Below are positions 6,688 through 14,301 of a stretch of 20,929 nt of DNA, piece by piece (the first letter of the stretch is position 1; the number at the start of each line of letters is the position of its first letter). The notes beneath the pieces were generated by a model that was given only the letters and a program-made list of their open reading frames with translations, did no database searches and had not been told where the DNA came from. The DNA lies in contig JAWRJC010000046.1 in the NCBI GenBank assembly GCA_040307715.1, forward strand, positions 1 through 20,929. The letters run 5' to 3'. This DNA comes from RUG13615 sp040307715 (GTDB lineage: Bacteria > Bacillota > Clostridia > Peptostreptococcales > Anaerovoracaceae). Both the position numbers and the translations under genes were made by a program.

Positions 6688-8688
6688 TTTGCGGCCTCTG
6701 CTGTCCACACGGGTGAGCGATTCCTCTTTCTTCTTCGGCAGGAACAGCGGGACAGACTCCACGATGACATTCGATGTCTCCAGTCCGAACCACCGCAGCG
6801 GATTGCCGGCGAGTCTGCGGATATAGTACTTGGTGTGGATCAGCATGCTGTCAAAGGAGGACAGATCTCCTTCCATCGGCATCATCTTGCGGATCAGGCA
6901 GAACTTGAACGTGCCGATGGGCGACGCGCCGTAAATGGAGTGTTTGCGGTTTTGCGGCGGCAGTTCTCCGGACCGCAGGAGATCATCCACGATCTGCCGC
7001 AGATAGACGTTGACGCTCTGGGTGACTTTAAACCCCAGGTTGAGGTTGACCCGGAACAGATAATCCGTGCCGAACGTTTCGACTTCGTACTCACGCTGGT
7101 GAGGCTGGTCTGTGGTGTTGACACTGATAAACCAGTAGGCATCCGCCCGCTTGGGATCCCTGTTCAAAATGGAGTACAGAATATCCCGGTCGATCTCCTC
7201 AAAGCCTTCTCCTTTGGACAGGTACACGAGATTGTTCGCGCAGAACGGCACCTCGCTGTCCTCCTTCAGCGCCTTGATGTCCGCCGCATAATCGGGCAGC
7301 CGGAGCTTGACGCTCTGCATCCGCTCGATCCGGGTCCCTCTGTACCAGCTGATCATGATGTGCAGGATCAGCAGAGAGAGAATGATGGCGACGTAACCGC
7401 CGATCGTGAATTTGCCGAGGCTGGACACGAAGAATACGCCCTCGATCGCACCGAACACGGCGGCGAACAGCACCGCCGCGACCCTTTTTTTGTGCAGCAC
7501 GCCGATGTACACCGTGAAGAGCACCGTCATCATCAGCATGCTGATCGTGATCGCAAGACCATATGCGTTCTCGATCCGGGAGCCGCTGCGGAAATACAGG
7601 ACGACGACCACGCACAGCGCCCACAGCAGTTTGTTGATCACGGGGATGTAGATCTGCCCTTTTGTGTCGCTGGGGAATCGCACATTCAGGTGCGGCATCA
7701 GGTCCAGGCTGGCCGCCTCGTGTACGAGCGTGTAACTGCCGCTGATGAGCGCCTGGCTGGCGATGATGGCCGCAATGGCGCTGAGGATGATCGCGGCAGG
7801 CCGGAGTCCCGGCGCAAGCATCATATAGAACGGATTGATATCTTCAACGGCGGCGAGCGCTGTGTCGCCGCTGTTCCGGATGACCCAGGAACACTGACCC
7901 ATGTAGTTGAGGATCAGGCACACTTTGACGAGCGGCCAGCTGATCATGATGTTTTTCTTGCCGACATGGCCCATGTCGGTATAAAGCGCTTCCGCACCGG
8001 TGGTGCAGAGGAAGACGCTGCCGAGGATCATGATGCCCGCCTTGTTCGCCGGGCTGAACAGGACTTTGACTGCATAGACCGGATTGAACGCGCGGAGGAT
8101 GCTGAGGTCGCCCGCGAAGAGCAGGGTGCCGGTCACGCCGAGGAACAGGAACCAGATCATCATGACCGGTCCGAACAGTCTGCCGATGTGGCTCGTCCCG
8201 TTTTTCTGGATCAGGAACAGCGCGCTGATGATGGTAAGTGTGATCACGATCACGACGACCTGCCCGCTGCCGAGCACCTTATCCATGAAGGAAATACTCC
8301 GGAGGCCTTCCACCGCCGCCGTCACGGTGACCGCCGGGGTGAGGACACCGTCGGCCAGCATCGTGCAGCCGCCGATCATTGTCGGCAGGATCAGCCATTT
8401 GCCGCAGTTCTTGACCAGGCTGTACAACGCAAAGATCCCGCCCTCGCCGTGGTTGTCCGCCCGGAGAGCGATCAGTACGTGTTTGACCGTCGTCAGCAGC
8501 GTGATCGTCCAGATCACAAGAGACAGCGAGCCAATAATAAACGCCTCGTCGACATGCCCCAGTCCGCCGTTTCCGGCGACGATCGATTTCATAACATACA
8601 TGGGAGATGTTCCGATGTCGCCGTACACGATCCCGATCGTGACGAGGAACATGCCCATGCTGATCTTTCTGCTTTTATCTTCTTCCAT
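6682..8688 (-). CDS. kup: KUP/HAK-family potassium uptake protein
   Basis: A 668-residue inner-membrane K+ transporter (K+/H+ symport). YGDIGTSPMYV at about residues 22-32 is the K+-site motif of transmembrane helix 1 in KUP proteins. About twelve hydrophobic helices extend to about residue 450. A cytoplasmic C-terminal domain of about 200 residues follows, as in full-length family members. The start at 8688 lacks a clear ribosome site, which is unusual here, and the gene is preceded by a long structured leader; the second ATG (12 codons on) has no better site. The last 6 nt overlap the stop of the convergent radical SAM gene (stops TAA and TGA interleaved at 6682-6687), leaving no room for a terminator between them. 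Confidence 0.95.
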   Translation of the reverse strand: MEEDKSRKISMGMFLVTIGIVYGDIGTSPMYVMKSIVAGNGGLGHVDEAFIIGSLSLVIWTITLLTTVKHVLIALRADNHGEGGIFALYSLVKNCGKWLILPTMIGGCTMLADGVLTPAVTVTAAVEGLRSISFMDKVLGSGQVVVIVITLTIISALFLIQKNGTSHIGRLFGPVMMIWFLFLGVTGTLLFAGDLSILRAFNPVYAVKVLFSPANKAGIMILGSVFLCTTGAEALYTDMGHVGKKNIMISWPLVKVCLILNYMGQCSWVIRNSGDTALAAVEDINPFYMMLAPGLRPAAIILSAIAAIIASQALISGSYTLVHEAASLDLMPHLNVRFPSDTKGQIYIPVINKLLWALCVVVVLYFRSGSRIENAYGLAITISMLMMTVLFTVYIGVLHKKRVAAVLFAAVFGAIEGVFFVSSLGKFTIGGYVAIILSLLILHIMISWYRGTRIERMQSVKLRLPDYAADIKALKEDSEVPFCANNLVYLSKGEGFEEIDRDILYSILNRDPKRADAYWFISVNTTDQPHQREYEVETFGTDYLFRVNLNLGFKVTQSVNVYLRQIVDDLLRSGELPPQNRKHSIYGASPIGTFKFCLIRKMMPMEGDLSSFDSMLIHTKYYIRRLAGNPLRWFGLETSNVIVESVPLFLPKKKEESLTRVDSRGRKS

Positions 8689-8901
8689 AACCGATATGAT
8701 ACTCGCTCTCTGTTTTCGGTTCTATCACAGCATGCAAATGCCGACAGACCTACTGCGCTTGTCGGCTTACTCTGTGTCCGCTTTTCCCGCCGGCACCAGG
8801 TCTGATTTAACGGGGAAGATGCCGGACCCTGTACCACGCCCAAAATCCATCCAGGGTGAGCCGGTCACCCGGACCCTCAATCAGCCTGATCAAGTTTCCA
8901 T
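8689..8901 (-). promoter_or_regulatory. Long structured 5' leader of kup (possible riboswitch)
   Basis: About 213 nt separate the predicted start of transcription from the kup ATG. Stems visible: GGGTGA/TCACCC with a 5-nt loop (8854-8870), CCGGCA/TGCCGG (8790-8795 with 8820-8825) and GCCGACA/TGTCGGC (8740-8766). The 9-mer CCGGACCCT occurs twice, at 8822 and 8869. KUP genes of Bacillota are often controlled by the c-di-AMP (ydaO) riboswitch, but I do not find its conserved GCCGAAUCC or CCCGACAGCUAAC blocks. No terminator hairpin with a U-tract is seen in the leader, so any control would be at translation. There is no coding sequence here. Confidence 0.4.
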
Positions 8902-8907
8902 GCCGAT

Positions 8908-8916
8908 ATTATACCA
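8908..8916 (-). promoter_or_regulatory. Extended -10 promoter of kup
   Basis: TGGTATAAT on the minus strand: a perfect TATAAT (8908-8913) with the TGN extension. No good -35 is present, as is common for extended -10 promoters. Confidence 0.6.
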
Positions 8917-9000
8917 CCGTTGAGACAAAGGGAGCATCGCATGTATAAATGTATCGGCAAATCCATTTGCTGTTGTCTGTATAAAGGAAACGTGTTCAAT

Positions 9001-9025
9001 AAAAAAGACACCCGAAGGTGTCTTT
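9001..9025 (-). terminator. Intrinsic terminator of the small acidic-protein gene
   Basis: AAAGACACC-CGAA-GGTGTCTTT hairpin (9004-9025) with a T6 tract on the minus strand, 9 nt past the stop at 9035. The plus strand also ends in T-rich sequence. Confidence 0.88.
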
Positions 9026-9034
9026 CTTTTCTGC

Positions 9035-9319
9035 TTACTCGGCGTCTTCGCCGACTGCTTCAGTCTCTTCCGCAGCCGGTTCCTCGGTTTCTTCCGCCTC
9101 CTCGTCCACATCTTCTTCAGCGCCTTCTTCAGCGAACTGGATGAAGGGAAGCACATCGACGGTGTAGGTATCCGTTTCCTCTCCCGGCACCTTTGTCATA
9201 TTCCAGAGAAGCGCGGTCACTTTGCAGGAACCGTCTTCATCCGACTCAAAACGGTACGGGATCAGACCCGCCAGTGTGAGAACACCGACCCCGCAGAGTA
9301 CTTTTGTGATCGTTTTCAT
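9035..9319 (-). CDS. Small membrane-anchored or exported protein with an acidic tail, function unknown
   Basis: Not recognised. The 94 residues start at an ATG with AGAGG about 8 nt upstream. Residues 5-20 form a hydrophobic helix (KVLCGVGVLTLAGLIPY) with a short positive N-terminus, so it is a signal anchor or signal peptide. Residues 22-62 look folded. From 64 onward the chain is almost all Glu, Asp and Ala, a disordered strongly acidic tail. It lies 55 nt after the zinc-ribbon protein gene and ends at a strong terminator, so it may be the last gene of that transcript. Cys9 is not in a lipobox. Confidence 0.7.
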   Translation of the reverse strand: MKTITKVLCGVGVLTLAGLIPYRFESDEDGSCKVTALLWNMTKVPGEETDTYTVDVLPFIQFAEEGAEEDVDEEAEETEEPAAEETEAVGEDAE

Positions 9320-9374
9320 ACTACTACCTCTTTCTTATTCTGATATACCTTCTTTACAGCCCTTTGCAGCTTTG

Positions 9375-10178
9375 CTACAGCGGTTTCTTGCGTCCGCAGT
9401 TCGTGCAGAACGCACCGTGGTTTTCGACGCCGCAGTCCGGGCAGAACCACCGCACCGGACGTGGCTTGCCGCAGGCCGAGCAGAAATTGCTGTTGTTGAC
9501 CTGCCCGCATTCGCAGGTCCAGTCTCCTGTGGCGGCAGCTGCCGGCGCCGGTGCCGCGGGCGCCGCGCCCGGATCGGGATACTTGTTCGGCAGCAGGACG
9601 TGCTGGATCTCCTTGCCCATGAAGACACATTCGTTGAAAGCGGGACCGTTGACCTGATCCGGCCGTGCTGACGGATCGGACAGTTCGAACTCGATCTCCG
9701 AGAACCACGGATGCTTGATGTACATATGCACATTGAATGTGTACTCATAGCGGTACTGCTTCGGGTCGTAGCTTTCATAGGTGCCGTCTTCGAGTTCGCG
9801 CTTGACCTCTTCCTCGTCCTCGACGATCTCCACGTCGACGGCATTCAGCATGAGCCGGGTGATGACGTCGGGGTTCTTGGCCCGCCAGTCATTGTCGCCG
9901 GACACCACGAATTTGCCGGTGCCGCTCTCCGCGTAGATCTTCGTATCAAAGCCGCGGATAAAATCCGGATTGAACTTTGCCAGCGCTTCTTTGTTCTCTT
10001 CTCTGTACGCAAGATGGTTTTCCACATCCTTCACGGTCATTTTCTTTTTGCCGTGTACGAACGGGGACATCTTGGCGGAACACTTTCCGCAGAGAAGTCC
10101 GTCGGCGAGTTTGACCTTTCCGATCAGTCCCAGTTCCTTGCCGCAGATACAGCACTCACCTGTCTTGAACAGTGGCAT
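9375..10178 (-). CDS. Zinc-ribbon protein with an N-terminal DUF4428-like finger, function unknown
   Basis: A 267-residue protein with three Cys4 zinc sites. The N-terminal site (C9, C12, C30, C33) with LGLIGKVKLADGLLCGKC resembles DUF4428. A middle domain (about 50-200) has mixed strands and an acidic patch, followed by a Pro/Ala linker (201-217). Two tandem zinc ribbons follow: CECG...CSACG (C222, C224, C233, C236) and CPDCG...CTNCG (C246, C249, C258, C261). Such terminal double ribbons occur in many Clostridia proteins, sometimes with SPFH/PspA-like partners. The first ribbon has CxC rather than CxxC spacing. The ATG at 10178 has AAGGAGG 8 nt upstream. Confidence 0.75.
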   Translation of the reverse strand: MPLFKTGECCICGKELGLIGKVKLADGLLCGKCSAKMSPFVHGKKKMTVKDVENHLAYREENKEALAKFNPDFIRGFDTKIYAESGTGKFVVSGDNDWRAKNPDVITRLMLNAVDVEIVEDEEEVKRELEDGTYESYDPKQYRYEYTFNVHMYIKHPWFSEIEFELSDPSARPDQVNGPAFNECVFMGKEIQHVLLPNKYPDPGAAPAAPAPAAAATGDWTCECGQVNNSNFCSACGKPRPVRWFCPDCGVENHGAFCTNCGRKKPL

Positions 10179-10209
10179 AGCGATCCCTCCTTATCTATGG
10201 TCTCTCAAC

Positions 10210-10229
10210 GCCGGGGCTGAAGCTCCGGC
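10210..10229 (-). other. Hairpin in the leader of the zinc-ribbon gene
   Basis: An 8-bp stem GCCGGGGC/GCTCCGGC (one G-T pair) with a TGAA loop, about 32 nt before the ATG. No T-tract follows on either strand, so it is not an intrinsic terminator. The rest of the 126-nt spacer holds the repeat at 10293 and no clear promoter. Confidence 0.45.
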
Positions 10230-10292
10230 AGCCCGTTGTCATCTTCTGCTTTCATTGTACTCGTTTCCCCTGAAAAAGGCACCGCTTTTCCG

Positions 10293-10301
10293 GGAATCGC
10301 T
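10293..10301 (+). repeat. GGAATCGCT repeat, intergenic copy
   Basis: Lies 4 nt past the stop of the methyltransferase-like gene. Next to it GCTTTTCC forms a partial inverted copy. Confidence 0.6.
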
Positions 10302-10304
10302 CTT

Positions 10305-10799
10305 TCACCAGATGAAGGGAATGAGCTTTTTCGTCCGTGCTTTGTAATCGCGGTATGCCTCGCCGAAGTCCTGTTCAAGGCGTTTCTCCTCGCTGCGCAC
10401 CTGGATCATCATAATGAGAATGTATGCAGCAAACACCGCCGCCGCCTTCCACGACCCGAGAAAGATCACCACACCGAGGTAATAGAGAAACACACCGAGC
10501 AGCATCGGGTTGCGGCAGATCCTGTACGGGCCGTCTGTCATCAGTTCGCTCGTGCGCGGGGCGACTTCGTGGTTGAACGCATCCATCGGGTTGCCGCGGC
10601 CGACAAGACGCATGTAAACGATCGACCAGATGCTGAGCCCGATCCCGAGAACCGCCAGCACGGCAAGGCAGGCGGTCCGCCCCGCACCGGGATGCACGCC
10701 GCCATGCGTACCGCCGCTGACCCACCACATGATGCCGGGAATCAGCAGCACGAACATCACAAGTCCCATCAGATAGCCGACAAGATCATTCTTCTTCAT
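10305..10799 (-). CDS. Isoprenylcysteine carboxyl methyltransferase (ICMT/PEMT)-like membrane protein
   Basis: A 164-residue integral membrane protein with hydrophobic helices at about 7-27, 41-64, 98-114 and 117-134. The GPYRICRNPML motif (90-100) and the downstream EEKRLEQDFGEAYRDYK (137-153) are the two conserved SAM-binding segments of the ICMT/phospholipid methyltransferase family. Bacterial members rarely have a known substrate; lipids, quinone-like or small prenylated compounds are possible. GGGGA lies about 5 nt before the ATG. It is 33 nt downstream of the lipoprotein gene and is likely cotranscribed with it. Confidence 0.85.
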   Translation of the reverse strand: MKKNDLVGYLMGLVMFVLLIPGIMWWVSGGTHGGVHPGAGRTACLAVLAVLGIGLSIWSIVYMRLVGRGNPMDAFNHEVAPRTSELMTDGPYRICRNPMLLGVFLYYLGVVIFLGSWKAAAVFAAYILIMMIQVRSEEKRLEQDFGEAYRDYKARTKKLIPFIW

Positions 10800-10832
10800 A
10801 CCATCCCCATTGCCGCACTTTCAGACCAGCTC

Positions 10833-11477
10833 TTACTTCTTGTACAGTTCGACCGGATCCCAGCCTTCATCCTGGAAGTAATTGATATCCAGGCCGTTCA
10901 GATTGACGTAGTCCGAAACGGTGATCTTTCTGTTCTCCGCGCGGGCCGCGTCGTCGCTGTAGACCGTCGTGAAGTCCTCGTAGTAGTCGCCGAACAGCGC
11001 CTTCGCGCTTTCGTCGAAGTCTGCGCCGGACGCGACTTCATCGAACGAGGTGACCGTGTAGCCGTTCTCCTGATCTCCTGTCATATGCATGACGCCCGGG
11101 AAATCCCCGCCGGAAACGCACTTGAGCGTATCGCCTTCGATGGTGTAGTTGTAGACCTCAAAGCTCCCGTAGACGGCCACGTCGTCCGGGTTGGTGAGAT
11201 CTTCCGCGAAGATCGTCACGACCGGGATGCTGACATCCGCCGCGTCAAAGTTCTTCGTCACTTCTTCACACATGTACTTATACGCAGCGATCTCGATCGG
11301 ATCGTCGCCGCCGTAGCCATACGCAGCGCCGTCCATGACCGGGCTCTCCGCCTCTTCGGCCGCGGACGTGTCCGCTCCTTCCGCGGATGCCGCACTGTCA
11401 CCGCCGCCGCACCCGCTCAGGCAGAACGCCGCAGCAAGTGTCATCATCAGTACGACTGCCAACAGTTTCTTTTTCAT
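10833..11477 (-). CDS. Lipoprotein of unknown function
   Basis: A 214-residue exported lipoprotein. The start at 11477 has AAGGAGG 8 nt upstream; the longer open frame back to 11516 has no ribosome site. The signal peptide is Lys-rich and then hydrophobic, with lipobox LSGC giving a lipidated C23. A Gly/Ser/Ala/Glu linker of about 25 residues follows. The mature part (about 50-214) is acidic with alternating strands and no motif I recognise. It ends in ELYKK. It follows the MORN-AAA+ gene by 25 nt on the same strand, so it is probably part of one transcript. It could be a surface partner of that ATPase, but this is position only. Confidence 0.8.
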   Translation of the reverse strand: MKKKLLAVVLMMTLAAAFCLSGCGGGDSAASAEGADTSAAEEAESPVMDGAAYGYGGDDPIEIAAYKYMCEEVTKNFDAADVSIPVVTIFAEDLTNPDDVAVYGSFEVYNYTIEGDTLKCVSGGDFPGVMHMTGDQENGYTVTSFDEVASGADFDESAKALFGDYYEDFTTVYSDDAARAENRKITVSDYVNLNGLDINYFQDEGWDPVELYKK

Positions 11478-11502
11478 TGTATTATCCTCCTTCTTCAACT
11501 TG

Positions 11503-14052
11503 TTATATCTGAGCATCCTCGTCGGTGATGCTTACGATATCATCGTTGCTGAGCAGCGACAGATCGGAGCGGTTCATCCGCCCGTTGTGCTGCTCGATGA
11601 CCTCGTCAACCAGGTTGCGCACGCCGCGCGCATTGCCGAAGTCTTTCTTTGCCATCTCGCGTTCGATGAGCGCCCGCAGTACATCCGGGCTGATCTCCGC
11701 CTCGTAGCCGCGCCGCTCAAGATCGCTGTTGAAGATCGCCGCGAGTTCGTCCGGCGAATAGTCCGGGAATTCGAGCACCCGCGGCAGCCTGCTCCGCAAG
11801 CCCGGGTTGCTGTCCAGGAACGCTTCCATCTCCTTCGTATACCCCGCCAGAACGACCGCCAAGTTGTCCCTGTTGTTCTCGATCTCGCTGACCAGCGTGT
11901 TCACCGCTTCCATGCCGAAGGTATCCCCTTCACCTGCCACGAGCGAATACGCCTCGTCGATAAAGAGAATGCCGCCGAGCGCCGACCGTACAACGTCCTT
12001 GACCTTCATCGCCGTTTCGCCCTGGTACCGGCCCACGAGATCCGCGCGCACACATTCCACGAACACGTCCGGCCGCTTCAGCAGGCCAAGGTGGTAGTAG
12101 ATCTTATTGAGCAGCCGCGCTACGGTCGTCTTGCCCGTGCCCGGATTGCCCGTGAAGACCATATTGAGCGGGATCGGATTCGAAGCGATGGCAAGGCCTC
12201 TTTTCTTGCTCTCGTTCTGGATCCGCACCGCGTGCACAAACCCGTTCACTTCCTCCTTGACGGATGCCAGGCCGGTGAGCGCGTTGAGCTCCGCCAGGCA
12301 CGTATCGAGGGTCGAAAGGTCGCTCGTCATTTCGCCGAAATCCTCCGCCTCGAGCACCTGCAGATCCTCCACAGCGAGCGATTCGAAGTTCTCGGAAAGG
12401 CGCATCGCCTGCCGCTCCAGCGCTTCATCGAGGAGCCTGCGCGCATACCGGGCATTGTCGAACGTCTCGTCGACCTTTTCCTTCTCGATCTTCGCCAGGA
12501 TCACCTGCCGCGCTTCCTTCTTGATGGCGAACTGCCTGCCCGCCGCCATGCTGACGAGGATGTCCACGAGCTCGTCCGCCGTGTAATCCCCGATGTGGAT
12601 CTTGTGGTCAAACCGCGACGCGAGCCCCGGGTTCGCAGACTGGATCATCTCGTTCATCCGGTCCCGGTACCCCGCCAGGATGCAGCAGTACTCGCCGCGG
12701 TGGTCTTCCATGTCCTTGAGCAGCGTGTCGATCGCCTCGGTGCCAAAGTCCTTCTCATCGCCCTTCTTAAAGAGCGTGTACGCTTCGTCGATGAAGAGCG
12801 TGCCGCCCCGTGCTGCTTCGATGACCGCTGCCGTCTCCTTGGCCGTCTGGCCGATGTACTGCCCGACCAGCTTGCCGCGGTCCACCTCCACGAACACGTC
12901 CCCCGTGAGGAATCCCATGTCGTGCAGCATCCGCCCGATGATGCGGGCGACCGTCGTCTTGCCGGTACCGGGGTTGCCGGTGATGATGAAGTAGTACCCC
13001 TGCTTGCCCTGCGCCTTGCCGAGCGCCTTCGCGCGCATCGCGTCGATCTGGAATCGCTTGTACATCTTGTCGAGCTGTTCCTTGACGCCCTCCATGCCGA
13101 TGACGCCGTCAAAATAGCGCGCCACCTCCGGGGAATACCGGTCGTTGCCCCTGTACATGACGTGCAGGAATCGCTCATCGTCCGGATCCACGGACCACGC
13201 GGCACCTTCCGCATCATTGCCGGCTCCAGCCGCAGCGATTCCGTCTCCGGCGCCTGCCGCACCATTGCCGGTGCCGGCCTCTGCGATTCCCTCTCCGGCG
13301 CCTGCCTCATCCTCTAATTTGGTGCCAAGCTGCTCCGTCTCTTTTTCCTGCGCGCGGTATTCCTCCGCCTTCTGCTCGACCGCGTCGCTGTGGTGCGCAT
13401 TGTCGAAGAACGAACCGACGCACTCGCCGTTCGCATACTGCGCTTCCTTGACGGTGCCGTCCGGATACGTGATCGTAAAGCGGCCGTTCCTCTCGTCGCC
13501 CGCGAACTCGCCTTCGTACACCACGCCGTCCGGGGAGATCATCCGGCCATGTCCCTTCCGGATGTAGGTATTGTCCACGATCGGCATCGGGCCTTCGTAC
13601 TTCCAGCCGCTAAGAGCCTGGTTTTCACGTTCCGGACCATACCAATACTCCACGTCACCGATCGTTTCGTACCCTTTCTGCGTCGCCTCCATCACGTCGC
13701 TGTTGCTGAACTCCGTGCGGCAGTGCCCGTCGATCATGTCGTTGTGGTACTCCGCGATATACTTCACGCTGACCGTGTTGTCATCGTTGAAATAGATGGT
13801 CGTACCCTTCCCCTCGCGGAGGTTGTGCGACCATTCGCCGTCGTACTCGCTGTGGTTGCTCGGGAAGGTCGCCTTGCCGTGGCCGTGCCACTGGTCCTTC
13901 AGGAACGAGCCCGTGTAAACGCGCCCGTCATGATAGTGCATCATACCCCGGCCGGTGATCTCGCCGTTGACCAGATCCCCGCGGTAAAAATCCCCGTTTT
14001 CGAAAGTCAGTTCGACCCTGCCGTCATCCAGGTAGTTGACCCTAGCGTTCAT
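11503..14052 (-). CDS. MORN-repeat protein fused to tandem CbbX/SpoVK-type AAA+ ATPase modules
   Basis: An 849-residue cytoplasmic protein. Residues about 20-110 and 165-205 contain MORN-type repeats (Y-x-G-x-F/L-x-x-G...G-x-G, for example YTGSFLKDQWHGHGKATF). A charged helix leads to a Gly/Ala-rich linker (about 248-285). Two AAA+ modules of the CbxX/CfxQ (SpoVK) class follow. Module 1 has Walker A GNPGTGKTT (359-367), Walker B TLFIDEA (418-424), an arginine-finger candidate R480 and an NARYARRL sensor-2 helix (533-540). Module 2 has Walker A 635-643, Walker B ILFIDEA (695-701), R755 and GNARGVRNL (806-814). Both sites look active. Such ATPases remodel protein complexes as hexamers (Rubisco activase CbbX, ESX EccA). 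The target here is unknown. The ATG at 14052 has GGAGAGG 6 nt upstream; 17 upstream residues in frame are not used. Confidence 0.9.
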   Translation of the reverse strand: MNARVNYLDDGRVELTFENGDFYRGDLVNGEITGRGMMHYHDGRVYTGSFLKDQWHGHGKATFPSNHSEYDGEWSHNLREGKGTTIYFNDDNTVSVKYIAEYHNDMIDGHCRTEFSNSDVMEATQKGYETIGDVEYWYGPERENQALSGWKYEGPMPIVDNTYIRKGHGRMISPDGVVYEGEFAGDERNGRFTITYPDGTVKEAQYANGECVGSFFDNAHHSDAVEQKAEEYRAQEKETEQLGTKLEDEAGAGEGIAEAGTGNGAAGAGDGIAAAGAGNDAEGAAWSVDPDDERFLHVMYRGNDRYSPEVARYFDGVIGMEGVKEQLDKMYKRFQIDAMRAKALGKAQGKQGYYFIITGNPGTGKTTVARIIGRMLHDMGFLTGDVFVEVDRGKLVGQYIGQTAKETAAVIEAARGGTLFIDEAYTLFKKGDEKDFGTEAIDTLLKDMEDHRGEYCCILAGYRDRMNEMIQSANPGLASRFDHKIHIGDYTADELVDILVSMAAGRQFAIKKEARQVILAKIEKEKVDETFDNARYARRLLDEALERQAMRLSENFESLAVEDLQVLEAEDFGEMTSDLSTLDTCLAELNALTGLASVKEEVNGFVHAVRIQNESKKRGLAIASNPIPLNMVFTGNPGTGKTTVARLLNKIYYHLGLLKRPDVFVECVRADLVGRYQGETAMKVKDVVRSALGGILFIDEAYSLVAGEGDTFGMEAVNTLVSEIENNRDNLAVVLAGYTKEMEAFLDSNPGLRSRLPRVLEFPDYSPDELAAIFNSDLERRGYEAEISPDVLRALIEREMAKKDFGNARGVRNLVDEVIEQHNGRMNRSDLSLLSNDDIVSITDEDAQI
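13203..13308 (-). repeat. Internal duplication in the Gly/Ala linker of the MORN-AAA+ gene
   Basis: Two consecutive 16-residue units, AGAGEGIAEAGTGNGA and AGAGDGIAAAGAGNDA, are encoded by a degenerate tandem repeat of about 48 bp. Length variation by slippage is plausible. Confidence 0.6.
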
Positions 14053-14301
14053 TGTTGCCTCTCCGAATTCACCAAAATGCTCCATTTGGAAACAAACCAA
14101 CACCTGTCATTTTTGAGACACGTGTCAGTGGAGGTCTGCGCCCACGCTTTTCCTCCATGGAATCGCTCATTCCCCTATCCAGTGGAGTCCTGCTCCCATG
14201 TTTTCAACACGCTTCGCAACCCATCCACTTTTGGCCTGCGCCGCCTACCGGCACAACCGCACCACCCGGCGCCTGACCGGTCTGCGGTTCCTCGCGATTC
14301 C
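14053..14301 (-). promoter_or_regulatory. Spacer of 249 bp before the MORN-AAA+ gene, with a 10-bp palindrome
   Basis: No coding sequence. It contains the perfect palindrome GACACGTGTC (14117-14126), about 65 nt before the ATG. It also has a repeated CTCCACTG on the minus strand on both sides of the GGAATCGCT copy at 14159. I find no convincing -10/-35 pair, and no T-tract terminator after the upstream gene, so read-through from 14302-14700 is likely. Confidence 0.35.
14159..14167 (+). repeat. GGAATCGCT repeat, intergenic copy
   Basis: Extended by C to GGAATCGCTC. It lies in the spacer between the small helical-protein gene and the MORN-AAA+ gene. A near copy, CGCGATTCC at 14293, abuts the upstream stop codon. 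Confidence 0.6.

Noticed and set aside
6835..8805. Long open frame on the plus strand opposite kup
   Set aside because: Same antisense shadow pattern (His/Asp/Arg-rich), no ribosome site; kup itself is unmistakable.
8689..8901. c-di-AMP (ydaO) riboswitch upstream of kup
   Set aside because: The conserved GCCGAAUCC and CCCGACAGCUAAC blocks are not seen; only general stems are, so I list it as an unclassified leader.
10262..10300. Terminator after the methyltransferase-like gene
   Set aside because: A weak GAAAAG/CTTTTTC stem can be drawn, but no T-tract follows it.
13203..13308. CRISPR-like or minisatellite array
   Set aside because: The repeats are degenerate, in frame and encode a Gly/Ala linker inside an intact gene.
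11335..13317. Long open frame on the plus strand opposite the MORN-AAA+ gene
   Set aside because: Antisense shadow of the two ATPase modules, with no recognisable domain and no ribosome site.
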